Shown: one piece after another, positions 24,812 to 34,585 of the stretch
Layout of the letters: every line of letters begins with the position of its first letter
How positions within the stretch are numbered: the first letter of the stretch is position 1
Source of the DNA: 13-2-20CM-66-19 sp036273735
Lineage (GTDB): Bacteria; Pseudomonadota; Gammaproteobacteria; Steroidobacterales; Steroidobacteraceae
Direction: 5' to 3'
NCBI GenBank assembly: GCA_036273735.1
Contig: DASUHA010000106.1
Coordinates: forward strand, 1-64,000
Length of the DNA stretch: 64,000 bases
The notes under the pieces: generated by a model
What the model saw: only the letters and a program-made list of their open reading frames with translations
Told to the model about the DNA's origin: nothing
Databases searched by the model: none
Translations under genes and position numbers: made by a program

Positions 24812-25945
24812 ATGGACGGCGAGGCAATCAACCGGCTGTTGGTGGTGGACGACGAGGCGGCGCAGGTCGAGGCCTTGTGCCGCACGCTCGAGGATGAGGG
24901 CTACACGATCAAGGGCTTCACCGCCACCTCGGCGGCTCTCGAGGCGCTGCGCTCGGGATCCTTCGACATCGTCCTCACGGACCTCACCATGCCCGGCATG
25001 GACGGTATCGCTTTCCTCAATGCTGCACGGGAGATCGATCACGGCATCGCGGGCATCGTCATGACCGGTCACGGCACCATCGCGACGGCCGTGGAGGCGA
25101 TGAAGGCCGGTGCACTCGATTACATCCTCAAGCCATTCGATCTTCGTGTGATCCTGCGGGTGCTGGCGCGCACCCAGGCGATGCTGCGGCTGCGGCGGGA
25201 GAACGCCGCGCTCCTCGAGCGGTTGTCGCTGCGGACCGTCGAGCTGGAAACGGCCAATCGGGAGCTCGAGGTAGCAAACCGTGAGCTCGAAGCGTTCAGC
25301 TACTCCGTATCACACGATCTGCGCGCACCCGTGCGCACCATCGATGGGCTCCTGAACGTGATTCAGGAGGATTTTGGCGCGGATGTCCCGGCCGAAGCGC
25401 GCCAGCACATCGAGGCGGCCTCGGCCCAGGCGACGCGAATGGGTGAGCTCATCGAAGATCTGCTGCGGCTCTCGCGGCTCGGCCGCGAGCCACTGCAGAA
25501 GCGCTCGGTCGACATGGGCGCCCTGGTCAGGGAAGTCACCGACGAGCTGCGCGCCGCCGAAGCCGCGCGCGATCTCGAGATCCGCATCGGGAGCCTTCCG
25601 GACACGCAGGCCGATCTGTCGCTGCTGCGCCAGGTCTGGGTGAACCTCATCGCCAACGCGCTGAAGTTCACCCGCCGCCGCGAGCAGGCGCTCATTACCA
25701 TCGACGGTGCGGAGGGGCCCGAAGGCGGCAGGCTTTACTCGATTCGAGACAACGGCGCGGGCTTCGATCCGCAGCGCGCCGAGCGGCTCTTCGGCATCTT
25801 TCAGCGCCTGCACGGCGCCAAGGAATTCGAGGGCACCGGAGTCGGCCTCTCGATCGTGCGCCGAATCATCGAGCGGCACGGTGGCAGGATCTGGGCAGAG
25901 GGCGAGCCCGGTCGAGGCGCGGCGTTCCACTTCACCCTTCCGTGA
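24812..25945 (+). CDS. Soluble receiver-histidine kinase protein
   Basis: The 377-residue protein has a receiver domain first (residues 8-120: VDDE, phospho-acceptor Asp57 in LTDLTMPGMDG, Thr85, Lys107 in YILKPFD). A coiled coil follows (residues 125-160), then a HisKA domain with His168 in FSYSVSHDLRAPVRTIDG, and a HATPase domain with an N box (NLIANALKF), DNGAGFD and GTGVGLSIV. There are no membrane segments. In this order a partner kinase probably phosphorylates the receiver and controls the kinase part. The DHP sequence is of the bacteriophytochrome-like class. No partner is encoded next to it. Confidence 0.92.
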   Translation: MDGEAINRLLVVDDEAAQVEALCRTLEDEGYTIKGFTATSAALEALRSGSFDIVLTDLTMPGMDGIAFLNAAREIDHGIAGIVMTGHGTIATAVEAMKAGALDYILKPFDLRVILRVLARTQAMLRLRRENAALLERLSLRTVELETANRELEVANRELEAFSYSVSHDLRAPVRTIDGLLNVIQEDFGADVPAEARQHIEAASAQATRMGELIEDLLRLSRLGREPLQKRSVDMGALVREVTDELRAAEAARDLEIRIGSLPDTQADLSLLRQVWVNLIANALKFTRRREQALITIDGAEGPEGGRLYSIRDNGAGFDPQRAERLFGIFQRLHGAKEFEGTGVGLSIVRRIIERHGGRIWAEGEPGRGAAFHFTLP

Positions 25946-25992
25946 CATTACGCGAGCGTGAGCCGCGCGGGGATGCGATACTTTTCCGCCTG

Positions 25993-27477
25993 ATGACGCA
26001 CTGTCCATTGCCGTACCGCGCCAAGGCGCTTTCCTTGCTCCTCTTCGCTGCCGCTGTCCTGGCCGGTTCCCCGGCGCACGCGCAGTGGCGCGCGCTGCAT
26101 GCGCTGGAGCAGCGCGGTGCGCTCGTCTCAGCCTCCGCGATAGACCTCGAGGACGGAACCGTCATCGAGGAGCTCAATGCGACGAGCCGCCTCACCCCGG
26201 CCTCTTTGACCAAGCTCACGACGACGGCCATGGCGTTGCAGACGTGGCCCGCCGACAAGATGTTCCAGACGCGGCTGCTGGCGAACGCGCCTATCGTCCG
26301 CAGCAGGGTCACGGGCGACCTCATCCTCCAGGGTGCCGGCGATCCATCGCTGGATGACCAGTCGCTCTGGCAGTTGGCTGCGCAGGTGCGTGGCACTGGT
26401 GTGACGGTCGTGAGTGGTGACCTCTTCGTCGATCCTGCCCCATTCGGCGTGGTCACGTGCGAGACACAGGATCGTTGCCATGCGCTCGAGCGCAGTGACT
26501 CGGCATACAACGCGCCACTCGCCGCGATCGGCGTGGATTTCGGCAACTGGTGCATCGTCGTTCGGCCGACTGCGCCGGGTGCCGCCGCGCTGGTGCGCGG
26601 CTGTGGTGTCACGCAACTTCCAGTGGAGGTACAGGGTCTCATCCGTACCGTGGCGCGGGGGCACCGACAGACGTTCTGGATCGAGCGGCGCACGACCGCC
26701 GCGGGTGGCGATGTTCTGCAGATCGGCGGCGACATTCCACTCGGCGACGATCAGACCGTATATCGCTCCATGTCCAATCCGGCGCTCGGAGCAGGCCTCC
26801 TGCTCAAGGAAACGCTGCGCGAGATCGGAGTCGCCGTCGACGGGCCGGTAGTCGTCCGTGCGAGCCGGCCGCCCGCGGGCAGCTACCCGATGGCTACCGT
26901 CGAGGGGCTGAGCCTGCGTGAGCAGCTCGGGCGGATGCTCCGGTTCTCCAACAATTACATCGCGGACGTGCTCACCATGGACATGGCCGCGAGCGTCGAT
27001 GATCACCCGCCGCAGGCGCTGGCGGCAGCCGGCAAGCTGCTGTCGGATTTCGTTCAACGCGTCCAGGCCCGCGACCGGCCGGCCTCCCGCATCGCCCCGC
27101 CCATCTACAGCGGCAGCGGCCTCACCACCGACAACCGCCTGTCAGCCAACGACCTGGTGCGTCTGCTCGCGTATCAATATCACGACGCGCGGCGCTTCCC
27201 GGCCTTCTATGGCGGGCTCGTGGTGCCGCGCGATGCGCCCTTCGTATTCCTGCGCCAGGGCGGCGCGGCATGGCTGGATCGGGTCGCGTTGAAGACCGGC
27301 ACCTTGGACAACCCGCGCTCAGTCTGCGGAATTGCCGGCTATCTGCGCAAGCGCAACGGTGGCTGGGTTGCGTTTGCGGCGATCGTCAACGGAGGGCCCG
27401 ACTGGAAGCATGTGCCACTCTTCCAGGCGATCGAGGCGGAGCGCACCGACATCGAAGCGTTACTCAAAAGATACTAG
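25993..27477 (+). CDS. dacB: D-alanyl-D-alanine carboxypeptidase/endopeptidase, PBP4 family (S13)
   Basis: The 494-residue protein has a signal peptide (cleavage after AHA, near residue 30) and the three penicillin-binding motifs: SLTK (Ser71, Lys74), SNN in FSNNYIADVL, and KTG in VALKTGTLDNP. The S13 family trims pentapeptides and opens D-Ala-mDAP cross-links in the periplasm. A GTG at 25942 overlapping the kinase stop codon (GTGA) is an alternative start; the ATG at 25993 gives a cleaner signal peptide. Confidence 0.93.
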   Translation: MTHCPLPYRAKALSLLLFAAAVLAGSPAHAQWRALHALEQRGALVSASAIDLEDGTVIEELNATSRLTPASLTKLTTTAMALQTWPADKMFQTRLLANAPIVRSRVTGDLILQGAGDPSLDDQSLWQLAAQVRGTGVTVVSGDLFVDPAPFGVVTCETQDRCHALERSDSAYNAPLAAIGVDFGNWCIVVRPTAPGAAALVRGCGVTQLPVEVQGLIRTVARGHRQTFWIERRTTAAGGDVLQIGGDIPLGDDQTVYRSMSNPALGAGLLLKETLREIGVAVDGPVVVRASRPPAGSYPMATVEGLSLREQLGRMLRFSNNYIADVLTMDMAASVDDHPPQALAAAGKLLSDFVQRVQARDRPASRIAPPIYSGSGLTTDNRLSANDLVRLLAYQYHDARRFPAFYGGLVVPRDAPFVFLRQGGAAWLDRVALKTGTLDNPRSVCGIAGYLRKRNGGWVAFAAIVNGGPDWKHVPLFQAIEAERTDIEALLKRY

Positions 27478-27542
27478 CGGACTCAGGCGGGCCCATCGAC
27501 AAGTCCGAGCAGAACGTGGCCGCTGATCGCTGGGGAGAGCCC

Positions 27543-28868
27543 ATGCCGCGCTCGCTGGGCCCGTGGGGCGCGACCGCCGTCGTCGTCGGCGTCACGATCG
27601 GCAGCGGCATCTTTCGGGTTCCCGCCACCCTGGCAACGCAACTGCATGCGGCCGGCCCCGCGATGCTCTGCTGGGTGCTCGGCGGGATCATCAGTCTCTG
27701 TGGCGCGCTCTCGGCAGCAGAGCTCGGCGCGGCGCTGCCTCGGTCGGGTGGCATCTTCGCGTACCTGCTCGAATGCTACGGGCCCTTGCCGGCGTTTCTA
27801 TATGGCTGGGCGTGTCTCACGGTCGTGACACCTGCAGCCCTCGGCGCCACCTCGACCATCTTTGCCGAATATCTGGGGTATTTCCTGCCCATCTCGGCGG
27901 CGGGAGTGCACTATGTCGCGGCGCTCACGATCGCGCTGATGGGCGGCATCAATTACATCGGTCTGAAGCGGGCCTCCGCCATCATGAATGTCACGACTGC
28001 GGCGAAATTCATCGCGGTCATGGTGTTGGCATTACTGGCGTTCACCGCCGTGCGCGCTCCGGCATCCCTGCCTGCGCCCGCGGCCGCGGCGCACGGCTTC
28101 GGCCTGTCGCTGATCGCAAGCGCGCTGATCCCAGTTCTGTGGACGTATGACGGCTGGTCGAACCTCACTTCGGTAGGAGGCGAGGTCTCTCGACCGCAGA
28201 CCACGTTACCCGTCGGCCTCGTTCTCGGCACGGCGTGCGTCATGCTGGTGTATGTCCTGCTCAACCTCGGGTTCTGGCACGCGTTGTCAGCGTCGGAGAT
28301 GGCGAGCTCGCCGCTCGTCGCCGCAAGTGCGGCCGCGCGGATACCCTCGATCGGAAGCGCCGGCGCGGCGGTGATCGCCGGGCTGGTGCTGGTGTCTGCT
28401 TTCAGCGGACTCAACGGCTCGATGATGACCGATCCGCGGATCATTTACGGCATGGCAGATCGCGGACTCTTTTTCCGTGCCGTCGCCCGCGTCTCGCCCC
28501 GGTTCCAGACACCGTCGGTCGCGATCCTGCTGTCGGCGGGCCTGGGCTGCGTGTTCGTGCTGCAGAACAACTTTGCGCAGCTCGCCGACCGGTACGTTCT
28601 CGGCGTCTGGCCATTCTATGCGGCAACCGTCGCGGGAGTGTACGTGCTGCGGCGCAAGCGCCCGGACCTGCCACGCAGCTACCGGACCTGGGGGTATCCC
28701 CTGGTGCCGGCGCTCTTTCTCCTCGCGGCCCTGGCCATGATGGGCAACGCTCTCATTACCAATCCGCAGGATACCGGCTTCACGCTGCTCATCACCGCGG
28801 TGGGCCTGCCGGCTTACGTGATCTGGAAGGGCCTCGAGAGACTCGCCGCCCGGCGACGGACCGGCTGA
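27543..28868 (+). CDS. APC family amino acid permease
   Basis: The 441-residue protein has about twelve membrane helices. The APC hallmark is near the N-terminus: ATAVVVGVTIGSGIFRVPATLA, the substrate-binding GSGIF loop. ITLVGGEVSRPQTTLP-like sequence (here TSVGGEVSRPQTTLPVGL) matches the helix 6-7 region of LAT-like and YfnA-like transporters. The start at 27543 follows GGGGAGAG; the longer frame overlaps dacB and is not coding-like. The substrate is an amino acid of unknown identity. Confidence 0.92.
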   Translation: MPRSLGPWGATAVVVGVTIGSGIFRVPATLATQLHAAGPAMLCWVLGGIISLCGALSAAELGAALPRSGGIFAYLLECYGPLPAFLYGWACLTVVTPAALGATSTIFAEYLGYFLPISAAGVHYVAALTIALMGGINYIGLKRASAIMNVTTAAKFIAVMVLALLAFTAVRAPASLPAPAAAAHGFGLSLIASALIPVLWTYDGWSNLTSVGGEVSRPQTTLPVGLVLGTACVMLVYVLLNLGFWHALSASEMASSPLVAASAAARIPSIGSAGAAVIAGLVLVSAFSGLNGSMMTDPRIIYGMADRGLFFRAVARVSPRFQTPSVAILLSAGLGCVFVLQNNFAQLADRYVLGVWPFYAATVAGVYVLRRKRPDLPRSYRTWGYPLVPALFLLAALAMMGNALITNPQDTGFTLLITAVGLPAYVIWKGLERLAARRRTG

Positions 28869-28885
28869 AGCGCAGCGGATTTCCG

Positions 28886-31800
28886 CTAGGGATTGGTAGC
28901 CGGCGGCGGAGCGATCTCGCTGCGGCCGGGCTCATCCAACACATCGCCGAGCATCCGCCGGACTGAGACGTAGCACACGGGGATCAGCAACACGCCAAGC
29001 ACTGCCGCGGTGAACATGCCGCCAACCACGCAGGTTCCGATGTCATGACGGCCGTTGGCGCCGGCGCCTGACGACACGACCATCGGAAAGACGCCTAGGA
29101 TGAAGGCAAACGAGGTCATGATGATGGGCCGGAAGCGCAATCTGGCGGCCTCCAATACCGCGTTGTGAAGGCTGCGCCCGTTGCGCTGCTCGGTGACTGC
29201 AAATTCGACGATGAGGATGGCGTTTTTTGCGGTGAGCCCGATGATGGCAATGAGGCCCACTTTGAAATAGACATCATTGGGCAGCCCGCGGGCGAGGGTC
29301 GCGAGCGTGCTGCCGATGAGGCCCACGGGCACCGCGAAGAGCACCGACACCGGAATGCTCCAGCTCTCATAGAGCGCTGCGAGCGCGAGGTACACGACCA
29401 GGATCGAGAGAGCGAAGAGCGCCGGCGCCTGCGCGGCGGAGACCAGCTCCTGCAGCGACTGGCCCGCCCAGTCGTAACCGAAACTGTGCGGCAGGTAGGT
29501 GCCGACCAGATGCTCCATCTCACTCATCGCCTGGCCGGAGCTGTGCCCCGGGGCCGCAGTGCCGACGACCTCCACCGCGGGGTAACCGTCGTAGCGGGTC
29601 AGCGTGGGCGGGGCGATGATCCACTTCGTCCTCACGAAATTCGACAACGGGATCATGGTGCCGTTGGAGCCGGCGAGATAGTAGTGCTGCAGGGCATCAG
29701 GCCCCATGCGGTATGCAGCGTCCGCTTGCAGCAGCACCTGCAGCACACGTCCGTCGTAAATGAAATCATTGGCAAACACGGGAGCCAGCATGAGTTGCAG
29801 AGCCGAATACGCGTCGGTTACGGAGACGCCCATCGACTGCGCCTGCACGCGATCGACGGTGAGCAGCAGCTGCGGCTGCGGCGCCAGATCGTTGACGCGG
29901 ACTTCGGACAGCGCCGGATCGTTGGCCGCGTGCGCGATCAGGCTGTCCTGCGCCTGCGTCAGCGCCTGGCGGCCGAGACCGCCCCGATCCTCGAGGTAGA
30001 AGTCGAAGCCGCCGAATTGACCCAGGCCGCGGATCGCGGGTCGGTTGGTGACGACCACCTGTGCATCGTGGATCTGGTGCTGTACGGCGGTGTTGGCCCA
30101 GTTCACGAAATCGTCGGCAGTTTCCTTGCGCTCGCCCCAGGGGATGAGGTGAATGTAGGCCCGGCCGGCGTTCTCCGCTTCGCCGGCGAAGCCAGAGCCG
30201 GCGACCTGAAAGACATCGTGAGCGCTGCGATTACTGCTGAGAATGTGGTAAACGCGCAGCAGCACGTCCTCGGTCCGCTGCAGCGTCGCGCCCGCCGGCA
30301 GCTCGATGCTGGCGATCGCCTCGCTCTGGTCCTCCTCCGGCACGAAGCTGCCCGGGAGCTTCACGAACAGGAACACCCCGAGAACCACCAGCACGGCGTA
30401 ACCGGCCAACCAGCGCGGCAGGTGCGTGACCGACTGGAATACGCGCCGCACGTAGGCGGCGCGCGTACCCTCGAATGCCCTGTTGAACAAGCGGAAGATG
30501 ATGTTCGCCTTCAGGTGCTCGTGCCGCAGGAGGGTGGCGCAGAGCGCGGGCGTCCAGGAGAGTGCGAAGAACGCCGAGAACAACATCGAGAGGGCGATGG
30601 TGAGCGCGAACTGTCGGTAGATGACACCGGTGCTGCCGGTCTGCATGGCGCTCGGGATGAACACCGCGGCGAGCACGAGCGTGATGGCCACGATGGCACC
30701 GCTGATTTGGCGCATTGCCTTGCGCGCCGCTTCCTTCGCCGGCAGATGCTCCTCGCGCATGATGCGGTCCACCGCCTCGACGACCACGATGGCATCGTCG
30801 ACGACGATGCCGATCGCGAGCACCATCGCAAACAGAGTCAGCTGATTGATCGAGTAGCCGAGCGCATACACGCCGATCGCCGCGCCGAGGAGCGCGGTCG
30901 GCACGACGAGCATCGGGATGATCGTGGCACGAAAGCTCTGCAGGAAAATCAGCATCACGATGAACACGAGCCCGATAGCCTCGAGCAGCGTGAACATCAC
31001 GTCATGGATGGCGGCATTGATGAAGAGCGTCGAATCCACCGGCGTGAACCAGGTGACGCCTGGCGGAAAGGACTGCTGCAGCCGCGCCATCTCCGCATTG
31101 ACGGACTTCATCACCTGCAATGCGTTGGCGTCCGGCAGCGCCTGGATACCGAACGCGGCGACCGGCGTTCCGTTCACCTTGGTGGCGAAGGCGTAGTTCT
31201 GCATCCCGAGGCCGATCGTTGCCACATCACCGAGGTGCACCGAGGTACCGTTGGGATTGGTGCGCAGCAGGATGTTCCTGAACTGTTGCACCGAATTGAA
31301 CTCTCCCTGGGTAGTGACCGTGGCGGTGGTCCCCTGTCCCTCGACCGCGGGCGCCGCCCCGACCGAGCCGGAGGCGATCTGGATGTTCTGCCCCCTCACG
31401 GCGTTGAGCGCATCGGCGGCGGAAAGCCCGTAAGCGTGCAGCTTGTCGGGGTTGAGCCAGATCCGCATGGCGAAGTCGGAGCCGAAGAGCGTTGCCGAGC
31501 CGACTCCGGAGATGCGCTGAATGGCATCGAGGACGCGCGAGGCGACCAGATGATTGAGCTGCGCGGCGTCCGGGCCGCCCGGGCCCGATCGCAGCGCGAT
31601 GGCCGCCAGGAATCCCGCACTCGACTTGTTGACCCGGATGCCCTGCTGAGTCACCTCCGCGGGCAACAGCGGCTCGGCGAGCGAGACGCGGTTCTGCGTC
31701 TGCACCGCCGCGATGTCAGGATTCGTGCCGGTGGCGAACGTCAGGGTGATCTGTGCCTGGCCGAAGCTCGACTGGGCAGTGAAGTAGAGGAGGTTGTCGA

Positions 31801-32014
31801 TGCTGGTGAGCTGCTGCTCGATCACCTGGGTGACGGTGGTCTCGACCGTGCTGGCATTCGCGCCGGGGTAGTTGGCGCTGATGTTCACCTCGGGCGGCGC
31901 GATGTCGGGATATGAGTCGCTCGGCAGCCTGGAGAGGCCGATGCCGCCCATCAGCATGACGAGGAGGGCGATGACCCAGGCGAAGACCGGCCGGTCGATG
32001 AAAAACTGCGCCAC
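28886..32014 (-). CDS. RND multidrug efflux permease (HAE-1, AcrB/MexB type)
   Basis: The 1042-residue protein has the full RND layout: N-terminal MAQFFIDRPVFAWVIALLVMLMGG, two large periplasmic loops and twelve helices. Proton-relay residues are present: the Asp pair in IGIVVDDAIVVVEAV (helix 4) and Lys in GLTAKNAILIVEFA (helix 10). It pumps drugs or other amphipaths from the periplasm using proton entry, together with the adaptor encoded immediately upstream (8 bp) and an outer membrane channel that must lie elsewhere. Confidence 0.95.
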   Translation of the reverse strand: MAQFFIDRPVFAWVIALLVMLMGGIGLSRLPSDSYPDIAPPEVNISANYPGANASTVETTVTQVIEQQLTSIDNLLYFTAQSSFGQAQITLTFATGTNPDIAAVQTQNRVSLAEPLLPAEVTQQGIRVNKSSAGFLAAIALRSGPGGPDAAQLNHLVASRVLDAIQRISGVGSATLFGSDFAMRIWLNPDKLHAYGLSAADALNAVRGQNIQIASGSVGAAPAVEGQGTTATVTTQGEFNSVQQFRNILLRTNPNGTSVHLGDVATIGLGMQNYAFATKVNGTPVAAFGIQALPDANALQVMKSVNAEMARLQQSFPPGVTWFTPVDSTLFINAAIHDVMFTLLEAIGLVFIVMLIFLQSFRATIIPMLVVPTALLGAAIGVYALGYSINQLTLFAMVLAIGIVVDDAIVVVEAVDRIMREEHLPAKEAARKAMRQISGAIVAITLVLAAVFIPSAMQTGSTGVIYRQFALTIALSMLFSAFFALSWTPALCATLLRHEHLKANIIFRLFNRAFEGTRAAYVRRVFQSVTHLPRWLAGYAVLVVLGVFLFVKLPGSFVPEEDQSEAIASIELPAGATLQRTEDVLLRVYHILSSNRSAHDVFQVAGSGFAGEAENAGRAYIHLIPWGERKETADDFVNWANTAVQHQIHDAQVVVTNRPAIRGLGQFGGFDFYLEDRGGLGRQALTQAQDSLIAHAANDPALSEVRVNDLAPQPQLLLTVDRVQAQSMGVSVTDAYSALQLMLAPVFANDFIYDGRVLQVLLQADAAYRMGPDALQHYYLAGSNGTMIPLSNFVRTKWIIAPPTLTRYDGYPAVEVVGTAAPGHSSGQAMSEMEHLVGTYLPHSFGYDWAGQSLQELVSAAQAPALFALSILVVYLALAALYESWSIPVSVLFAVPVGLIGSTLATLARGLPNDVYFKVGLIAIIGLTAKNAILIVEFAVTEQRNGRSLHNAVLEAARLRFRPIIMTSFAFILGVFPMVVSSGAGANGRHDIGTCVVGGMFTAAVLGVLLIPVCYVSVRRMLGDVLDEPGRSEIAPPPATNP

Positions 32015-32022
32015 CGCAGCTC

Positions 32023-33264
32023 CTACTGTCGCGCGTCGGCAGTAGCGCGCGGGCCGGTTTGACCCCGAACGCCGGGCCCGGGTTCCGTGCCGCCTTCGGC
32101 AGCGCTGCGAATCGCGACCGGGGGCGCCTCGGTGGCAGCCACTTTGGCGCCGGGATGAGCGCTCTGGATGCCTGCAACGATGATCCGATCGCCGTCCTCG
32201 AGGCCGCTCGAGACGATCCAGTCGGTCCCCTCGGCGGCCTCGGCCTGCACCCGCTTCAGAACCACCGTGCTCTCGGGGGTCACGCTGAGCACATAAGCGC
32301 CCTGCGCATCGCGTTGCAGCGCCACCTGGGGCACGAGGAACGCACGGTTGGCGATACCGACCGTCAGGCGCAGGCTGACGAACATGCCGGGCAGCAGGCT
32401 GTGGCTCGGATTCGGAATGATTCCGCGGAGCGCCACCGCGCCGGTGCTCGGGTCGACAGTGGCCGCGCGGAAGTCGAGTGCGCCAGGCATTCCGTACGGC
32501 GTTCCGTCCGGCAGAGTGAGCTGCACTTTGGCCTGATCGCCGCTCACCGCGCTCACCCGGCCGGCCTGCACGGCGCTCGAGATCTCCTCGACCTGCGTCG
32601 AGGGCTCATCGAAGTTGACATAGATGGGATCGACCTGATCCACCGTCGTGAGCAGTGTTGGTGTGCCCTGGCCTACCAGCGCTCCCTCCGTGACCTGCTG
32701 CTCTCCGGCGATGCCCGTGATGGGTGAAGTCACCTGGGTGTAGCCGAGATTGATGCGTGCCGTCTCGACGTTCGCATCGGCCTGCTTCACGGCCGCGGCG
32801 GTGGAGCGCTCCGCCGCCTGATCGGTATCGAGTTGTGACAGCGATACGAGATGGCTCGAGATGAGCTCGCGATCGCGCTGCGCCGTGATGTGGGCATTGG
32901 CGGCGTTGGCTTTCGCCTGGGCCAGCGCTGCGAGCGCCGCATCCAGCGCTGCGCGATAGGGCGCAGGATCGATCTCGAAAAGCAGTTGCCCGGCCTTGAC
33001 CTGCGCGCCTTCCTTGTAGAGGCGCTTGCGCAGGACGCCCGACACGCGCGCGAGCACGTTCGCCTGCCTGTAGGAGGATAGGCGCCCGGTGAATGTGCGC
33101 GTCATCGGGATCTGCTCCGCCGCCACCGCGACCACCGTGACCGGCGCAGGCGCAGGGGCCTGCGGTGCGCCGCTGCCTGCGGACCCGCACGCCGCGAGCG
33201 CTGTGGCAGCCACGGCGAGCAGCGCGCCGGTGACGCGGCCCTTAACGTTTCTTGACAAGCTCAT
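32023..33264 (-). CDS. RND efflux periplasmic adaptor lipoprotein (AcrA/MexA type)
   Basis: The 413-residue protein has a lipobox ALAAC (Cys26), a barrel-sandwich/lipoyl half (GRLSSYRQANVLARVSGVLRKRLYKEGAQVKAGQLLFEIDP), a helical hairpin rich in Ala and Gln (about residues 100-170), the second lipoyl half (NLGYTQVTSPITGIAGEQQVTEGALVG) and a beta-barrel domain. It links the inner-membrane pump encoded next to it to a TolC/OprM-type channel. No local repressor gene (AcrR or MexR type) is present. Confidence 0.95.
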   Translation of the reverse strand: MSLSRNVKGRVTGALLAVAATALAACGSAGSGAPQAPAPAPVTVVAVAAEQIPMTRTFTGRLSSYRQANVLARVSGVLRKRLYKEGAQVKAGQLLFEIDPAPYRAALDAALAALAQAKANAANAHITAQRDRELISSHLVSLSQLDTDQAAERSTAAAVKQADANVETARINLGYTQVTSPITGIAGEQQVTEGALVGQGTPTLLTTVDQVDPIYVNFDEPSTQVEEISSAVQAGRVSAVSGDQAKVQLTLPDGTPYGMPGALDFRAATVDPSTGAVALRGIIPNPSHSLLPGMFVSLRLTVGIANRAFLVPQVALQRDAQGAYVLSVTPESTVVLKRVQAEAAEGTDWIVSSGLEDGDRIIVAGIQSAHPGAKVAATEAPPVAIRSAAEGGTEPGPGVRGQTGPRATADARQ

Positions 33265-33520
33265 TGCGGGAATGGGGAAAAATAACTGCCACAGCAGTGA
33301 TCCTCGCGGCAGTAGTCTCGCGAACGATAATTCTTACCGGCGCTCCCCCTCGATGGCAAGCACTGGTCGATAGCCCGAGAGGTTCACGCGGCAGGAGCCG
33401 CGGCGCGGACACCGCAGCGCGCGGCGCCCGGGAAGCGATATCTCGACCGCCGCATCGAAGCACGGCCTACGCCCGCGGCGCCTGCCGGGTCAATCAGCCC
33501 GGCCTCTCCGCCGCGAGATG
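33265..33520. other. Intergenic region upstream of the efflux operon
   Basis: It contains no gene I can support. The part nearest the adaptor gene should hold the efflux promoter, but no convincing -35/-10 pair was found. The far end merges into the 40-bp tandem repeats. Confidence 0.4.
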
Positions 33521-33639
33521 ACAGCCTCCGAGTTCAACCCACGCTTTCCGCTGCGGGATACGGCCTCCGACTCTAACCCGCGCCTTCCGCTGCGTGGATA
33601 CGGCCTCCGACTCTAACCCCCGCCTTCCGCTGCGTGAAT
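33521..33639. repeat. Three tandem copies of a 40-bp unit overlapping a gene's 3' end
   Basis: Units of 39-40 bp at 33521-33559, 33560-33599 and 33600-33639 share the pattern ACGGCCTCCGACTCTAACCC and CGCCTTCCGCTGCGT. The third unit contains the last codons and stop (33613-33615) of the NYN-LOTUS gene, so the other two copies are downstream duplicates of that gene's 3' end. The first copy is the most diverged. Confidence 0.85.
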
Positions 33640-34452
33640 GACATAACCACCTGACTTCTCGTCGCGCTCGAGCGCGAGCAGCTTGCGCTGTGCCGCTTCC
33701 TCCAGCAGCTTGTTGAAGGAGCGGAAGCCGTAATAGCTCTCGTTGAATCCCGGGCGGCGGCGCTTCAGGGTCTGCTTCACCATCGAGCCCCAGATCCGGT
33801 CTTCCGCGCCGCGCTCCGCCAGCAGCGCATCGAGTGTCGCCAGCACCAACTCGAAGGCCTCCTGCTTGCGATCCTCCTCCAGATGACCGTGCTCGCCGTC
33901 TTTAGACTCATGCGACCCGTGCGCGGTATCGGGGGCGTGCGCCCGCTTACGGGGTGCGCGACGCGGCTTTTGCTGCTCGCGCACGAGATCATCGTAGTAG
34001 ATGAACTCGTCGCAGTTGGCGATGAGCAGGTCGGAGGTGGAGTTCTTCACGCCAACGCCGATCACTCCCTTGTTGTTTTCGCGCAGCTTGCTCACGAGCG
34101 GCGAGAAGTCCGAGTCGCCGCTGATGATGACGAACGTGTCGACGTGGGTCTTGGTGTAGCAGAGGTCGAGCGCATCGACCACCATGCGGATGTCGGCCGA
34201 GTTCTTGCCCGACTGCTTGACGTGCGGGATCTCGATCAACTCGAACCCCGCATGGTGCATGCCTGCCCTGAGATCCTTGTAGCGCTCCCAGTCGCAGTAG
34301 GCCTTCTTGACGACGATCGACCCCTTGAGCAGCAGCCGCTCGAGCACACGGGTGATGTCGAATTGAGCGTAGCGGGCGTCGCGTACGCCGAGGGCGATAT
34401 TTTCGAAATCGCAAAAGAGCGCGAGGTTGGCGTCATCGGCTGCGGTTGACAT
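33613..34452 (-). CDS. NYN domain RNase-like protein with C-terminal LOTUS/OST-HTH domain
   Basis: From the ATG at 34452 the protein has 279 residues. The NYN (PIN-like) domain covers residues 5-150 with acidic residues in LALFCDFENIALG (Asp15) and DTFVIISGDSDFSPLVSKLRENNKGVIGVG. A Lys/Arg- and charge-rich linker follows (about residues 165-195). The C-terminal 75 residues form an OST-HTH/LOTUS domain (WGSMVKQTLKRRRPGFNESYYGFRSFNKLLEEAAQ). These LabA-like proteins are predicted RNA-binding nucleases. No partner is encoded alongside. Confidence 0.9.
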   Translation of the reverse strand: MSTAADDANLALFCDFENIALGVRDARYAQFDITRVLERLLLKGSIVVKKAYCDWERYKDLRAGMHHAGFELIEIPHVKQSGKNSADIRMVVDALDLCYTKTHVDTFVIISGDSDFSPLVSKLRENNKGVIGVGVKNSTSDLLIANCDEFIYYDDLVREQQKPRRAPRKRAHAPDTAHGSHESKDGEHGHLEEDRKQEAFELVLATLDALLAERGAEDRIWGSMVKQTLKRRRPGFNESYYGFRSFNKLLEEAAQRKLLALERDEKSGGYVIHAAEGGG

Positions 34453-34585
34453 GGTGCCCGTAGGATATATCCCGTGGACCGAAAGCCACAAGTAAAAGAA
34501 TCATCGTGCCCGCTGAGGGGGGATTCGCCGTGCGGCGCATCCACGGGACGCAGCGCGCGCCCGGAAACCGCCATTCGCCGTCGAC

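Noticed and set aside
29165..31915. 916-codon open frame on the plus strand
   Set aside because: It is antisense to the RND permease gene. The translation is low-complexity, rich in Arg/Glu/His, and has no family resemblance. It is an artefact of high GC codon use.
33521..33639. CRISPR-like array
   Set aside because: The 40-bp units are directly adjacent without spacers, so this is a tandem duplication, not a CRISPR array.
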